Positions 1 through 10,752 of a stretch of DNA of 64,000 nt are shown one piece after another. A program made the translations under genes and the position numbers. The notes under the pieces were generated by a model that had not been told where the DNA came from, did not search any database, and saw nothing but the letters and a program-made list of their open reading frames with translations. Source of the stretch: Blastomyces gilchristii SLH14081 (Eukaryota > Ascomycota > Eurotiomycetes > Onygenales > Ajellomycetaceae); the NCBI RefSeq assembly GCF_000003855.2, contig NW_003101678.1:3337939-3401938 (forward strand), read 5' to 3'. Every line of letters starts with the position of its first letter. The first letter of the stretch is position 1.

Positions 1-1073
1 TTAGCAACTGTGCTTGATACATAATTGACAGATATGACAACTATAAAATCAGTATATCTCAAGATCTGACTGAGCCTTTGATCCCTGCACAGTGAGATAT
101 ATTAAATCTAGTTTTAATACCTCAATATTCAATAGATTCTGCAAGGAATTGAGAACAGCAACACTAGGTTTCTATTGAATTTGAGAATTAACTCTATATT
201 GATATAATCATTGACAAAGTCTTCTATTTTGAGATATAAATAATCAGTTTCTCTACATCCCGCTGACAATATTTACATTATTATATAGAAACAGACTTAT
301 ATTCTCTATAATATCAAGACTCTGAAGAGGGAAAGTCTTGATAGAGAATATACAGTAGTGTATATCTTAGCAGTTTCTATCTCATTCTTCTGCAGCAGTT
401 AATGCAAAAAAAAGATTTTAGAAATAGTTTTTTACTTCTCTTGAAAAAGTAAGGTGTTTTTCTCTGAGTTTTATACAATATTCTTACAAAGAATTAAAAA
501 CAGAGTTATTTTCTGTCATAATTTCATATTCTTTTAAATAAGAATTACTTTTTCAGTGACTGAAGAGCTTTCATTAATACTTAATTCTTTTTTATACTCT
601 TTATTAACTGATTTGAGTTGCACACTTGTTGTGTGAGAAGAATTGAATAATTTAGAATAAAATTGAATAGTTTTAATCAATTTCTCTGCAAAAAATTGAT
701 TTATTTTTTGTCAGTTTTTCTCTTAAAAACTGTCATATCATCTGATTTACTATCAATTGATATCATACTTTTTCTCACTGTATCTCAAGAAAGAGATTAT
801 AAAGATTTTATTGATTTATCTTAAAAATCAATTTTAGTTTATTAAATTCTCTTCAAAAATCTAATCTAGTTACTGAACTAGTGTGAAAAAAATCAGGTAT
901 TTTATACACAAAAGTCTGTTATTCTTCTTTTGAAATAGTCTGATCAACTTTTTAATTGAAAACAGACTTAGAAACCTCTTAATTGAAACAGTCTGACCAA
1001 CTTTTCAATTCAAAAGAGTTCAATAAATATCTCAATTGAATTAGTCTAATCAACTTTTCATTGAGTAAGAACA

Positions 1074-2720
1074 ATGAGTTCAAAAGTACACTCAGTTGAC
1101 ATGGAAAAGAATGCTTTCTCAAATGCTATTCCTGAGATTGAAATTCTGAAGAGAAGAAAGAAAGAAGAAATAGAGAAATAACAAGTTCTTGAAATACAGA
1201 AACTTGAAAAAGCAAGTAAAATTCTTGAAAAGCAGTGTCTGAGTGAGATGAATGAAGAAGTTCTGTTAATTCTTCATACTCAGGCTAGATAACTACAGAA
1301 AGTGATCAAGTTCAAACTTGGAATTTCAAACATAGTTCAAAAAACTTTGAAAATTTCTAATACAATCACTGACTCTTCAGTTTGCTCTTCTTTCTTTTCT
1401 ACTTCTTCTTCTTCTTCTTCTTTAAATCAGAAGAAAACATATACTCAAGCAGCTGAATCTGCTGTCTCTAAACCTGCTATCTCTAAATCTGCTATCTCAA
1501 AACCTGCTCAAAATTCTGAGAAAACTGAGAAGAATACTGCTCATACTTCTAGTGATAGAAGAGTGAAGAAAAAAATGCAAAAAGAGAAAAATCTTCAAAT
1601 CTCCAGAAATAGAAGACTTATTCTCAAAGTCTTAAATCAGGATATATTGCAGAGAAATAAGCTAAACTCAAACCTCATTTTCAGAATTAGAAATGAAATC
1701 AATCAGCAGTTCTTTTCTCAGTTAATGACTGATATTGAAGTTTAAAAATCAGTTATAGCTTCAATTGAGTCATTCTTCTTTGAAAACTCTATCATTCTGA
1801 TCACAATGTCTGAATTCAGTGCAGAATTCCTTATTCAGAATGAGAATCTCTGAAAATCAGTAGTAGAATCTTTGTTAAACACAATAATTCTATCTAAGAG
1901 AGATGAAAAGTGAGACAAATTCATTCTTTATAACATTTCAGTTGAAATTTTTGACTGTGAAGAAGAAATGCTACTTCTCAAAAATAAATTAGAAGAATAC
2001 AACTTCATTCAACTGAGAAAAGAGTCTGTATAACTAAATTCAATTGAGTTCAGATAAAGTAGAAGAAATGTCTCTATTCTAGTATATACAAAGATAATTG
2101 AACAGTCAAAGATCTCTGAAGTAAGAGTAGCAGGTTTGAAAATGAGAGTTCATGAATACAAAGACTCAAGAATGAATCTCAAAGATCAAACACAGTGTTC
2201 AAACTGTCAAAGATATGAATACTTTACAATCTTCTATTTCAGAGACTCAAAATGTGCATTCTGTGTCAGAGATCACAAAACTAGTGAGCATAAATGTGAA
2301 ATATGCTTAAAAAGAGATGAAATATATCAACACACTCTGCTTAAATGCTCTAATTGCAAAGAAAAACATGTATCTAGCTCAAAAGAATGTATGTTTGCTT
2401 CAAGAACTCAAAAGAACTGAAGAAAAGATAAAGCTCAAAGTAAATCTAGAACTGAAGAGAATAGTCAAGCCAGTAAACTCACAACTGTAAGCTTAAAAAG
2501 AAGAAACTCTCAACTATTTAAATCTTCAAACTTCAATTCTTCAGCTAAATGTAAATAGAATTTGAATTCTTAAACTTCTGTTAAGATTAGAGAATTGAGA
2601 AATGACTCTGATGATAAACTAGATATAATGTAAGCAGTTGAGATTTCTACTTTTCAGAACAGTTATAATCTACTATCTGATGATAGTGATTAGATTCTAC
2701 TCTACTCTCTTTTAATATGA
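1074..2720 (+). pseudogene. LINE ORF1, nucleic-acid-binding zinc-knuckle protein, RIP-inactivated
   Basis: The reading frame starts at ATG 1074 and can be followed to a TGA at 2718-2720 that overlaps the ORF2 ATG (ATGA), about 548 codons with several internal stops. A Ser-rich and Lys-rich N-terminal half is followed near 2190-2400 by a Cys/His cluster: CSNC, CAFC followed by His residues, CEIC and CSNC. One expected His of the first knuckle reads Tyr, a typical RIP change. ORF1 proteins of this clade bind RNA in the retrotransposition particle. A TGA at 2418-2420 recurs in copies C and D, so it may be the genuine stop instead of 2718-2720; the frame continues legibly beyond it, which is why the longer version is listed. 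Confidence 0.75.
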
Positions 2721-5700
2721 ATATATAACAAAAACAACAAAAAAAGTTTAAAAACTCTTCAAAAATCACATTTATTCAAAATAATGTGGATAGAAACTCA
2801 AATTGCATTTATTCTTATCTTCAAATTGTATTTGAATAAAAAGTTGATTTTATACTGCTTCAGAAGCTGAATTTTGATGCTGAGTAAAAATATGTCATTT
2901 CTCATTCAAGCTACTACTGCTTTTTATCTCAAAAGTCTGAGATAAAGTTGAGAGTAGTGATCTATGAAAGAAAGAGATCAAGATATCAATTTAATCTAAG
3001 ATTTGATATCATGTCTGACTCTGATATTCTGGTGGGTGATATTATAGATAAAGAGAATGAGTTTGACACTATACAGCTTATAAATATCTATAATGAAAAG
3101 TCATTGAAGGAAAATAATAACATCTGAATAATTAATAGAGAATTTCTGAATATAACTTCATCAAGAAACTCTATAATTATAGGAGATTTCAATGCACATT
3201 ATTCCTGATGAAATTCAGAATGCAAAAGAGCAGTAAGAGCTGATAATCTGATTGAATGAATCTTTGAGTATTCAATAGATTTAGTTAACAAGTCTGATCA
3301 ACAAACATTCTTTAGAAAAGATATGAAACAGAAATCTATTATAGATCTAATCTTTATATTATAAAATCTAATAGAAAAAAGACTTGTAAACTGATTTATT
3401 GATTCAAATGAGATATCAGAATCAGATCATGAGATTATTCAATTTGATATTAAACTGAGTGAGAAAGAAATGAGTGAAAATCCTCTTCTCTCTAATCAGT
3501 TTAACTTTGAAAAAGCTGACTGGAAGGCAGTTGAAGAAAGTATAAAACTGTTAAAATCTGAAAGACAGAGTGAGCTGTATTGAAACCCTGATCAAGATAT
3601 CTCAAATGAAATACTTGAGAATAGAGTGAAGCTCATTACATCTATTATTCTAACAAGTGTTAAAGATAATATTTCAAAGAGAAAGTCTTCTGAGTATTTA
3701 AAATCTTGATGAAATGAGAATATCACATCTAAAAGGAAACAATTGACTACTGCTAGAAGAGATTGAAAGAATGATATAATTTCTGATAAAGAGTTTAAAG
3801 CTGTCAGAAATGAATATTTTTCAGATATTAAAAAAGCTAAAACAGACTGCTGGAATAAATTTCTTGAAGAAGTATAAGAAAAAGAAGTTTTTAAAGCTTT
3901 TAACTATACTAAAACAAGAAGTGTAGCAAAACTTTCAACCTTAGAATATGAGTTTTAGAATGAATTATATACAGCAAACTCTTTTGAGAAAAAATGTCAA
4001 GCTTTTATGAGAACTCTCTTTCAAAACTCATCAGATTCAGATTCAGAGAAAGAGAATATATCATATCTCAACTATATTGATGAAAATAACTGGGAATGGC
4101 CTGATCTTACTCAAGATGAACTAGAGTCAGCTATCTTCTCAAGTTCAGTTAAGACTGCTGCAGGGCCTGATTCAATTAATCACTTGATTATTCAAAATAC
4201 ATACTTCTACTTAAAGAATGAATATTTTGAGCTCTTTTTCAATCTCTTGAAAAATGAATATCATTCTGAATGCTGGAGAGAAGTCACTGGAGTGATTCTT
4301 GTAAAACCTAATAGAAAAACTTCAATTCCTAAGTCATATAGAGTAATATCTCTATTGAACTGTCTAGAAAAGGTTTTAGAAAAGATAATAGCTACTTGAC
4401 TATCTTTTATAAGCTCTATAAGTGATTCTCTTTTATTCAGTGAATAAATGAGAGATAGAAAACAGTGTTCTGTAATTGACACTGTTCTCTCAGTTATTCA
4501 TGATATTTAAATAGCAAAGTATGAGAGTCTGGTCTCAACTGCAGTTTTTATTGATATAAAAGAAGCATTTAATCATGTTTCAAAGTCAAAGTTAATTCAG
4601 ATATTGAAGATATTAAAACTGTCACTTTCTCTAATAAAATGAGTTAACTGTTTTATATCTAAAAGAATTATACAACTCTTCTTTAATGAAATGAAATAAG
4701 ACAAGACTGAGATAAAAATAGAAGTATCACAGAGATCTTCAATCTCACTCATTTTATTTGCAATATACACTGCATATCTATTCAAAAATAGAAATATGAG
4801 AATAGTGTGATCTCTGAGTTATATGAATGATATTGATCTAATCTACAGCTCAAAAACTATCAAAGAGAATTTGAAAGTGATTGAAGAAGCTGCAAAGGAA
4901 ATCTTTGTTAGAGCAGATATCAATTAAATTCAATTTAATATGAATAAAACTGAGTTAATTCATTTCTTTTCTAGATTCAATGAGAAAGAACTATCTCTAA
5001 CTCTTTTAAATAGAGAGATTAAACCCAGTGTAAATGTCAAATGATTAGGAGTATGATTAAACTTCAAGTTGAATTTTAAATATCACATTCAACAAAGAAC
5101 TGTCAAGACAGAAAGACTATTGAACAACATAATCAGACTATTAAATACAGAGAGAGGTTTATCCTTCCAGGCTATGAGACAGTTATATATAGCCTGTATT
5201 ACATCAGTAGCTGATTATGAAGTTCAAGTTTGATGAAATAATCAAGAGAATTTCACTGAACTCTTTCAAAGTCTGTAAAACAGAGCCTTGAGAAGAATTC
5301 TGAGAGCATTCAAATCATCTTCTATTAAAGCAATAAAAATTGAAGCTTCAATTCCTTCTTCTGCTATTAGATTTGAAAAGGCCTGTATGAACTATGCTCT
5401 GAGAGTTGTAAAGATGAGCTTAAATTATATAATCAGAGAAAGAGTCTCTTCTTCATTTTCATCAATTAACTCTGGAAATGAACTGGATTGAAATAGATTT
5501 CTTGATTGAAATGAAAATAATTCTTCAAAGAAAATGTCTTCTCAACTGTACAGACTATGCTCTCTGATTAAAAATCAATTCTCTTCTTTAAATATTGAAA
5601 AAGTTGATCATGAGAAGTTATCTCTCTGAAGAGAAAAGCTTGAATCTCTTATAGACTTACAAATAAGTGAACTATTAAAAGAGAAAGAATATGAACAGTA

Positions 5701-6673
5701 TTTGAAGAGAATCTCTACAATCAATATAAAAGACTCTATTCTGATTTATTCAGATGACTCAAAAAATGAGAATTTGAATAGATTAGATGCAGGCATTGCT
5801 TATACTGAAGATAATATCAATTTTATCTCAGATTTCTGGAATCTAGGCTGTGAATCTGAAGTCTTTGATGCTGAACTATTTGTAATAGTGAAAGCTTTCA
5901 AACTCATTGAAATAAAATCTCATAAAAGAGGAAATTGTTTGAAAGAGATATGAATATTCTCTGATAGTCAAGCTGCTTTAAAAAGACTTAGAAATAGTCA
6001 GATTTATAATGATCAAATGAATCTTGAACTGATCTTAAACTCTGTTTTGAAAATTCAAAAGAGAAGAATATCAAAGCTGATAATTTATCTGCACTGGGTT
6101 CCTGCTCATATGAATATTCATGGTAATGAATTGGCTGATTCAGCTGCAAAAAAGGGTGCAGAATTAAGCAGATCTATTCAAAAAATTGTGTCCTGATCTT
6201 TTATAAAGAGAAAAATAAAAGAATCTTGTTTAGACAAGTGAAATGAAAGCTGGCAGAAACAAAAGAAGAGTATACATTATTCAAGATTTGAAATAAAACC
6301 CAAGTGGAAATCTTGTTCAATTAAATGTAAAAAGAAAATATTCTCATCTATAATACAGCTGAAACTAGGACATGGCTATTTCAAATCTTATATACAAAGA
6401 TTTGATGATAGATTTGACTCAATAGAATGCTCATTCTGCAATACAAATGAGAATCCTGAGTATATTGTAATGCACTGTGCATTATATAATAGTCTCAGAG
6501 CCAGATTGAAAGAGAAGTATGATCTAAATCAATTAAATATGAGATTCTTATTCTCAACTGAGACAGGAATTAAATACTTAATAGACTTTCTATCAGAAAC
6601 TCAAGCAGCTACAAGAAAATGGCTAAATTCAGAATTATCTGAATATGAAGAGGAGGAAATCAACCAGATATAG
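2717..6673 (+). pseudogene. LINE ORF2: endonuclease, reverse transcriptase, RNase H; RIP-inactivated
   Basis: One frame of 1318 codons. An APE-type endonuclease covers about 2780-3460, with GDFNAH near 3182 and a terminal SDH motif near 3424. The reverse transcriptase covers about 4100-5050: AAGPDSIN near 4150, a YRVISLLNCLEKVLEKI block near 4340, and the catalytic YxDD box changed to YMND near 4822. RNase H lies at about 5710-6200, with DAEL, SDSQAALKRL and HGNELADSAAKKG visible. A Cys/His cluster near 6428-6475 precedes the stop. The protein would nick target DNA and copy LINE RNA onto it. Stops are mainly TGA in place of Trp and TAA or TAG in place of Gln. Copy B shows an intact YVDD, so the YMND here is secondary damage. 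Confidence 0.9.
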
Positions 6674-7021
6674 TCTGTTAAAACAGCTATATACTATCTT
6701 TTAATAATTTGTTTTATTACAGTCTTTCTTTACTTTATCTTTTTCTTTCAATTTCTTTCTATCTATCTATTTAATGTGTCTATCTTTAAGACTGTGTTCT
6801 CTTTTCCTTTGTCATGATATTGTCAAATGGTTTCAAAGTATCAGAAGATGTTAAAACACTGCAATTTGTAAATGATTTTTGTATTCTGAGCTGGAATTTT
6901 CTGATTTTGCATATCTGAAATTGATGAATGTATAATAGTTAACTTTACAGATATAGGAAAAACCCTGAGAACTAAAAGTTCTCAGGTAGATGTCATAGTC
7001 TCTGACTGCATACATCTATAA

Positions 7022-7050
7022 TTGAAGAATAATAATAATAATAATAATAA
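7022..7050 (+). repeat. LINE 3' tail, (TAA)n preceded by TTGAAGAA
   Basis: Short AT-only tandem tail ending LINE copy A. The same TATAATTGAAGAATAATAA tail ends copies B, C and D, and a one-base variant ends the SINE at 20054. Microsatellite-like tails of this sort replace poly(A) in many Tad/CR1-group LINEs. Confidence 0.9.
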
Positions 7051-7059
7051 TGAATTTCT

Positions 7060-8089
7060 ATATCACTCTATTCACAAGATTTATCTGACATTACATATTG
7101 ATGATTATTAAATGACAGAATCTCAAGAACAGTAATTAGACTGAGTATTAAAAGAGATTGTAAAGAGATTTAAGATAAAAGATGTTAAAGAGATCAAGTT
7201 ATATCTTAAAATGAAGATCAAATATCAGAGAAATAATGATTTAACAGTTACACAGAGCTATTATATTGAGAAGATTCCTGAAGATTTCAGTATAAATAAG
7301 ATGAATCCTGCAGAGATCTCAATGATAATAAGTATATAACTGAAGTTTTCATCTGATGAGAATGATAAATTGAATGATAACTTTACAGCTATAAGATATT
7401 GTCAAGAATTGAAATCATTGCAGTATTTAATCTCAAGCAGTTAGTCAGATCCAGCATTTACAGTCAACTATCTCTTGCATTTTAACTTGCATTTATACAA
7501 AGCATGTTGAGCAGTGTTGAAGCATGTCCTACATTATATCAAGAAGATGAAAAACCATGACATATTGTATAAGAAGAAGATAGAAGATGGCCTGAGTTCT
7601 GTGACATACTGTGATTTGAACTGGGCAGAGGTGAATCCTCAATACAAATCAACTACTGGCTACATTATATTGATTAATAGGTCATCAATCTCATGACAGT
7701 TGCAGAGACAGACATCTATTGCTAAATCAATCACAGAAGCTGAGTATATTGCAGCTAGTGAGACAGCTTGTGAGATAATCTGATTGAATGATATATTATA
7801 TGACACTGAATTGATGAATGATGAAAAAGTGAAAATATACTCATATCTACAAGTTAATAATAAGGGAGCAATTGATCTAGCAAAGGGAGAATCCTTAACA
7901 TGAAGATCACATCACATTGAGATTAGATATCATATTCTTCACAATTTGATTGAAAAAGAGGAAATCATGATGGAACATGTTAATTCTACAGTGAACATAG
8001 CTGACAGGCTCACCAAGCCACTGGCGAAGCCTGCATTTGAAGAATTTATCAAGAGGGTTGGCATTCAGGAAATTGAGAAGAAGGAATGA
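7060..8089 (+). pseudogene. Copia pol 3' end (reverse transcriptase end plus RNase H)
   Basis: Readable Copia signatures are an LHIDDY box (YVDD equivalent) near 7090, an RNase H segment with VTYCDLNWAE (about 7600-7630) and STTGYIILI, then ITEAEYIAASETACE near 7728-7772 and HHIEIRYH near 7912. Late in the frame is NIADRLTKPL, the typical Copia C-terminal motif, and the frame closes at TGA 8087-8089. Stops inside (TGA for Trp, TAA) show it is dead. A single frame covers at least the last 575 bp. It would have provided reverse transcription and RNA removal. Confidence 0.88.
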
Positions 8090-8294
8090 TTGAATGGTAA
8101 TGATGATACAGCAGATCAATGGATTTTGCATGTATTTCTTGATTTTTATGGTTATTGCTGCACGGACGCCTTTCCTAATGAGGAAATCAGGGTCTGATTC
8201 ATGTAATTAATTATTATTGCATTTTTGAAAGATTTGAGGATGGGGGAGGCCCCGGGTGGCGGCTTATTATAGGCCACGGTGTAGCAAGGGGGGG

Positions 8295-8428
8295 TGTTGG
8301 TGATTACTACACCTACCCTAGTCACGTGCCACCCCAACCTATCCATTTAGTGTAACTCGCGTAGATAGATTACACACACACAACACAACAACGTTATCCT
8401 CCAAGAGGCTTGTGTAGTAGCTCCAACA
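8295..8428 (+). repeat. Copia 3' LTR (134 bp)
   Basis: It begins TGTTGG immediately after a run of seven G and ends CCAACA, a perfect 6-bp terminal inverted repeat. The position right after a polypurine tract and downstream of the pol stop fits a 3' LTR. It is short for Copia LTRs. The right boundary rests on the inverted repeat only, since no second LTR is in the window. Confidence 0.6.
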
Positions 8429-10752
8429 CAACTCGCTTGTGAATTACGTTAGTGAGACTGCAAGTAAATCAGCCAAGTCAGGCAAGATCTGTGGCAGGTA
8501 AGTGATTCTGCACCGCCACAGAGATCTCTCGCTTTGCTTATCTTGGCATTTCTTTCCTATATAAGGGCTAAAAATCACACAACAATCCCGACAGATGATA
8601 TCATATGACCTCAAAATTCCAACAATAAAAGCCAACTTCTCTTCCCAACTTTTGTATTGACACAAACATTCAACCCAACGCATAATAAGATCTGGATTGT
8701 TATATTCCCCTTCATTATTTTTGCATTGTTAATGCATCTCTGAGCATGGTTGCGTTCTCTACAAATAAATAATATCTGACCATGGGCATTGTTTGGCGCC
8801 GAACTAATAACTTTTTTTGACAGGGGCATGGCCAATCAAATCGTATTTCGCTCTAGTTTCGGCCTGATACCCATCCCTGATATTTTGGCAAATTAAGACT
8901 CAACAGGAGAGGATTCTTTGCCTGGTTCAGAAAGCTGGCTAGTCCGCTTTCCTTTGACTCGCCAGTTCCTTTCTTCCCCCACTGCAGCTGCAGGTACAGC
9001 CGCGTACAGAAGAACGTTTATGCGAGGGGAAAAGAAAAAGAAAAAAAGGAAATAAAGGGTTTGGCGATACGCCCCGGAAGCACATCAGTAATACCCAAAA
9101 ACACATATAATGCCTGAATTATGGACTTTCCCAGCTGCCCCGATCTGACATTCCAGGGTTGTCACATACAAGCAAGGGCCTAGAAACCAGACTTGGCTTG
9201 GGTTGAACTCTAACATGGATTGGTCTCGAATCACACAAACGGAGAGTTGAGTTGGCTTGGCTTGCCAACTAAACCTGGCTGGCGATGCAGAATGAAAATA
9301 CCAAAAATATCCAAAAAAATATGAGTCTCCAATGTAAAAAACTCACTTCCATCAATAGCAATGTTACTGTGGAACACTAAGATCCGGTCGAGGGGCGTGA
9401 TTCAAGAAGCCAAAACTCAAGCATTCATAAACATATCCACCCAAAGTTCCAAGATTATCATCAGCTCCCTCGTCATGGAAATCCCAAGGCTGTTCATAAT
9501 TGAAATCCCGTATACCTTCCTTGATAATGCGCTCATGTGCTGTCCAAGCATCAAAAGACTATCTGATGATGCTGGTCAGGTCATGTCTTCCGTTGATGAA
9601 TTCCCATCGCTTCCACCCTGCGACATGTGGGTGTAAATGAAATACAACATCAATCCAAATCAATAATTCGGTCATCCTGAGTTCATTCATCACTTAAAAG
9701 CTTTCAGAAGTTCTATATGCTTTCTTTCAGCCGGTGAACTCGAAGATACTATCTTGCTTTCGTTACCGCAGCGCAGGCATACAGCTGACAGCTTTTTCAT
9801 TGCCACCAAGAGGAGTTCTCACAAGTGAACCAACCAGCCTTCTTTTCCATTGCCATTTATCGAACACATCTTTGACATTTCGGGTTCTCGTTTACCTCCC
9901 TTTGCCGTCCCTGAGTGACATCTGAATCATCCAACCTGTCACATCGCTTGATGTGGGAATGTCACTCATTATTTGTCTCAGGTGTTTGCAACAGCACAAG
10001 AAGAACCATGTCCACATCAATGTAACCCCACAAACTACTCACGGCGCGAAAACATGACTCAGTCAGAGTACATTCTGATCCTGCCCATCTGCCATTCCCT
10101 ACACCGTCCGGTCGGCCGACCAACTGTTACTATTATTATTGTCTTAGGAAAACACATTAGGGCATGGAGCACCCGTTGTCACTATTAGCATCCTGTTAGA
10201 AACAACCGGGATCCCGCTATCAGCTTTTGATCTCCCGCGTGACTATCTAGCGCTGGAGAGGCATGGATAACCCCTGCTTGTTGATCCAAGTTGGAAATAC
10301 ATGACGTGAAGGGGCGCGGCCACCAAAAAAATGCCTATGACGATGTTGGCAGAGAGCCAAGTATCAGATTTTCTGGCATAAGGCTGGTCCGGCGTATGCC
10401 TTGGTCCTTGACCCGGGTCTGATATTCCACCCGGGGGATGCCTATATTTAGTCTTTCGATAGGCAGTAGGCAGCCCAATATCTTGCCAAGCGGCAAGGTA
10501 GAGCTAGGTCGGGATGGGCGGACCAAGAAGCTTTTGATGCTGCCATTCAAGTGACGGCACCAAAGCAAGCACTTGAGTGGCAAGAATAAAGGAAGAGAAG
10601 CCCAGCCAGAAGAGCTTGTGCTCAAAGGAATGCTGTGGCTGACAGGCCCATATCTATATGAAAAAAAAAAAGAGCTATATTATTAAAATTTGACATATGA
10701 AAGATGATGATATTATGTATACAGGTGACAGTCAAACTCAATCCATAGCCCA
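8429..10752. other. Intergenic part of the GC-balanced island, no gene supported
   Basis: Normal CpG content and mixed composition with no RIP signature. All open frames are under 100 codons, overlap each other on both strands and show no family signature. An A-rich run at about 10660-10672 and AT-rich sequence follow the FAD oxidase stop and may be its 3' UTR and poly(A) region. Nothing else is recognisable here. Confidence 0.5.

Larger units (their letters stand above)
1..7050 (+). mobile_element. Tad-like LINE (non-LTR retrotransposon), copy A, 5' end outside window
   Basis: Non-LTR retrotransposon with ORF1 (zinc knuckles), ORF2 (endonuclease, reverse transcriptase, RNase H, terminal Cys/His cluster), a 3'UTR of about 350 bp and a (TAA)n tail. 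By alignment with copy C, which starts at 40645, about 590 bp of 5' leader lie before the window. It sits inside a Ty1/Copia element whose pol resumes directly after the tail. CpG is almost absent and many Trp and Gln codons are stops, yet ORF2 stays in one frame from 2717 to 6673, so decay was by transitions and not indels. The RNase H domain and ORF1 zinc knuckles match the Tad clade of fungal LINEs; the clade name is inferred from domain order. Confidence 0.9.
7051..8428 (+). mobile_element. Ty1/Copia retrotransposon remnant, 3' part with LTR
   Basis: The 3' end of a Copia element: end of the reverse transcriptase, RNase H, a polypurine run (about 8286-8294) and a short 3' LTR. Its 5' portion would lie before LINE copy A, outside the window. 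RIP-type damage is dense at the left and vanishes towards the right: from about 8150 CpG is normal. Confidence 0.85.

Noticed and set aside
4261..4785. Minus-strand frames opposite LINE ORF2 (similar ones at 33533-34057 and 45811-45999)
   Set aside because: Antisense to the RT domain and repeated only because the LINE is repeated.
8152..8835. Minus-strand frames of 64-79 codons near the Copia LTR
   Set aside because: Short, mutually overlapping, no recognisable family, and partly inside the LTR.
9361..10625. Possible small genes in the gene-free part of the island
   Set aside because: Frames of 63-96 codons without signal peptide, intron signals or known motifs; not supportable.
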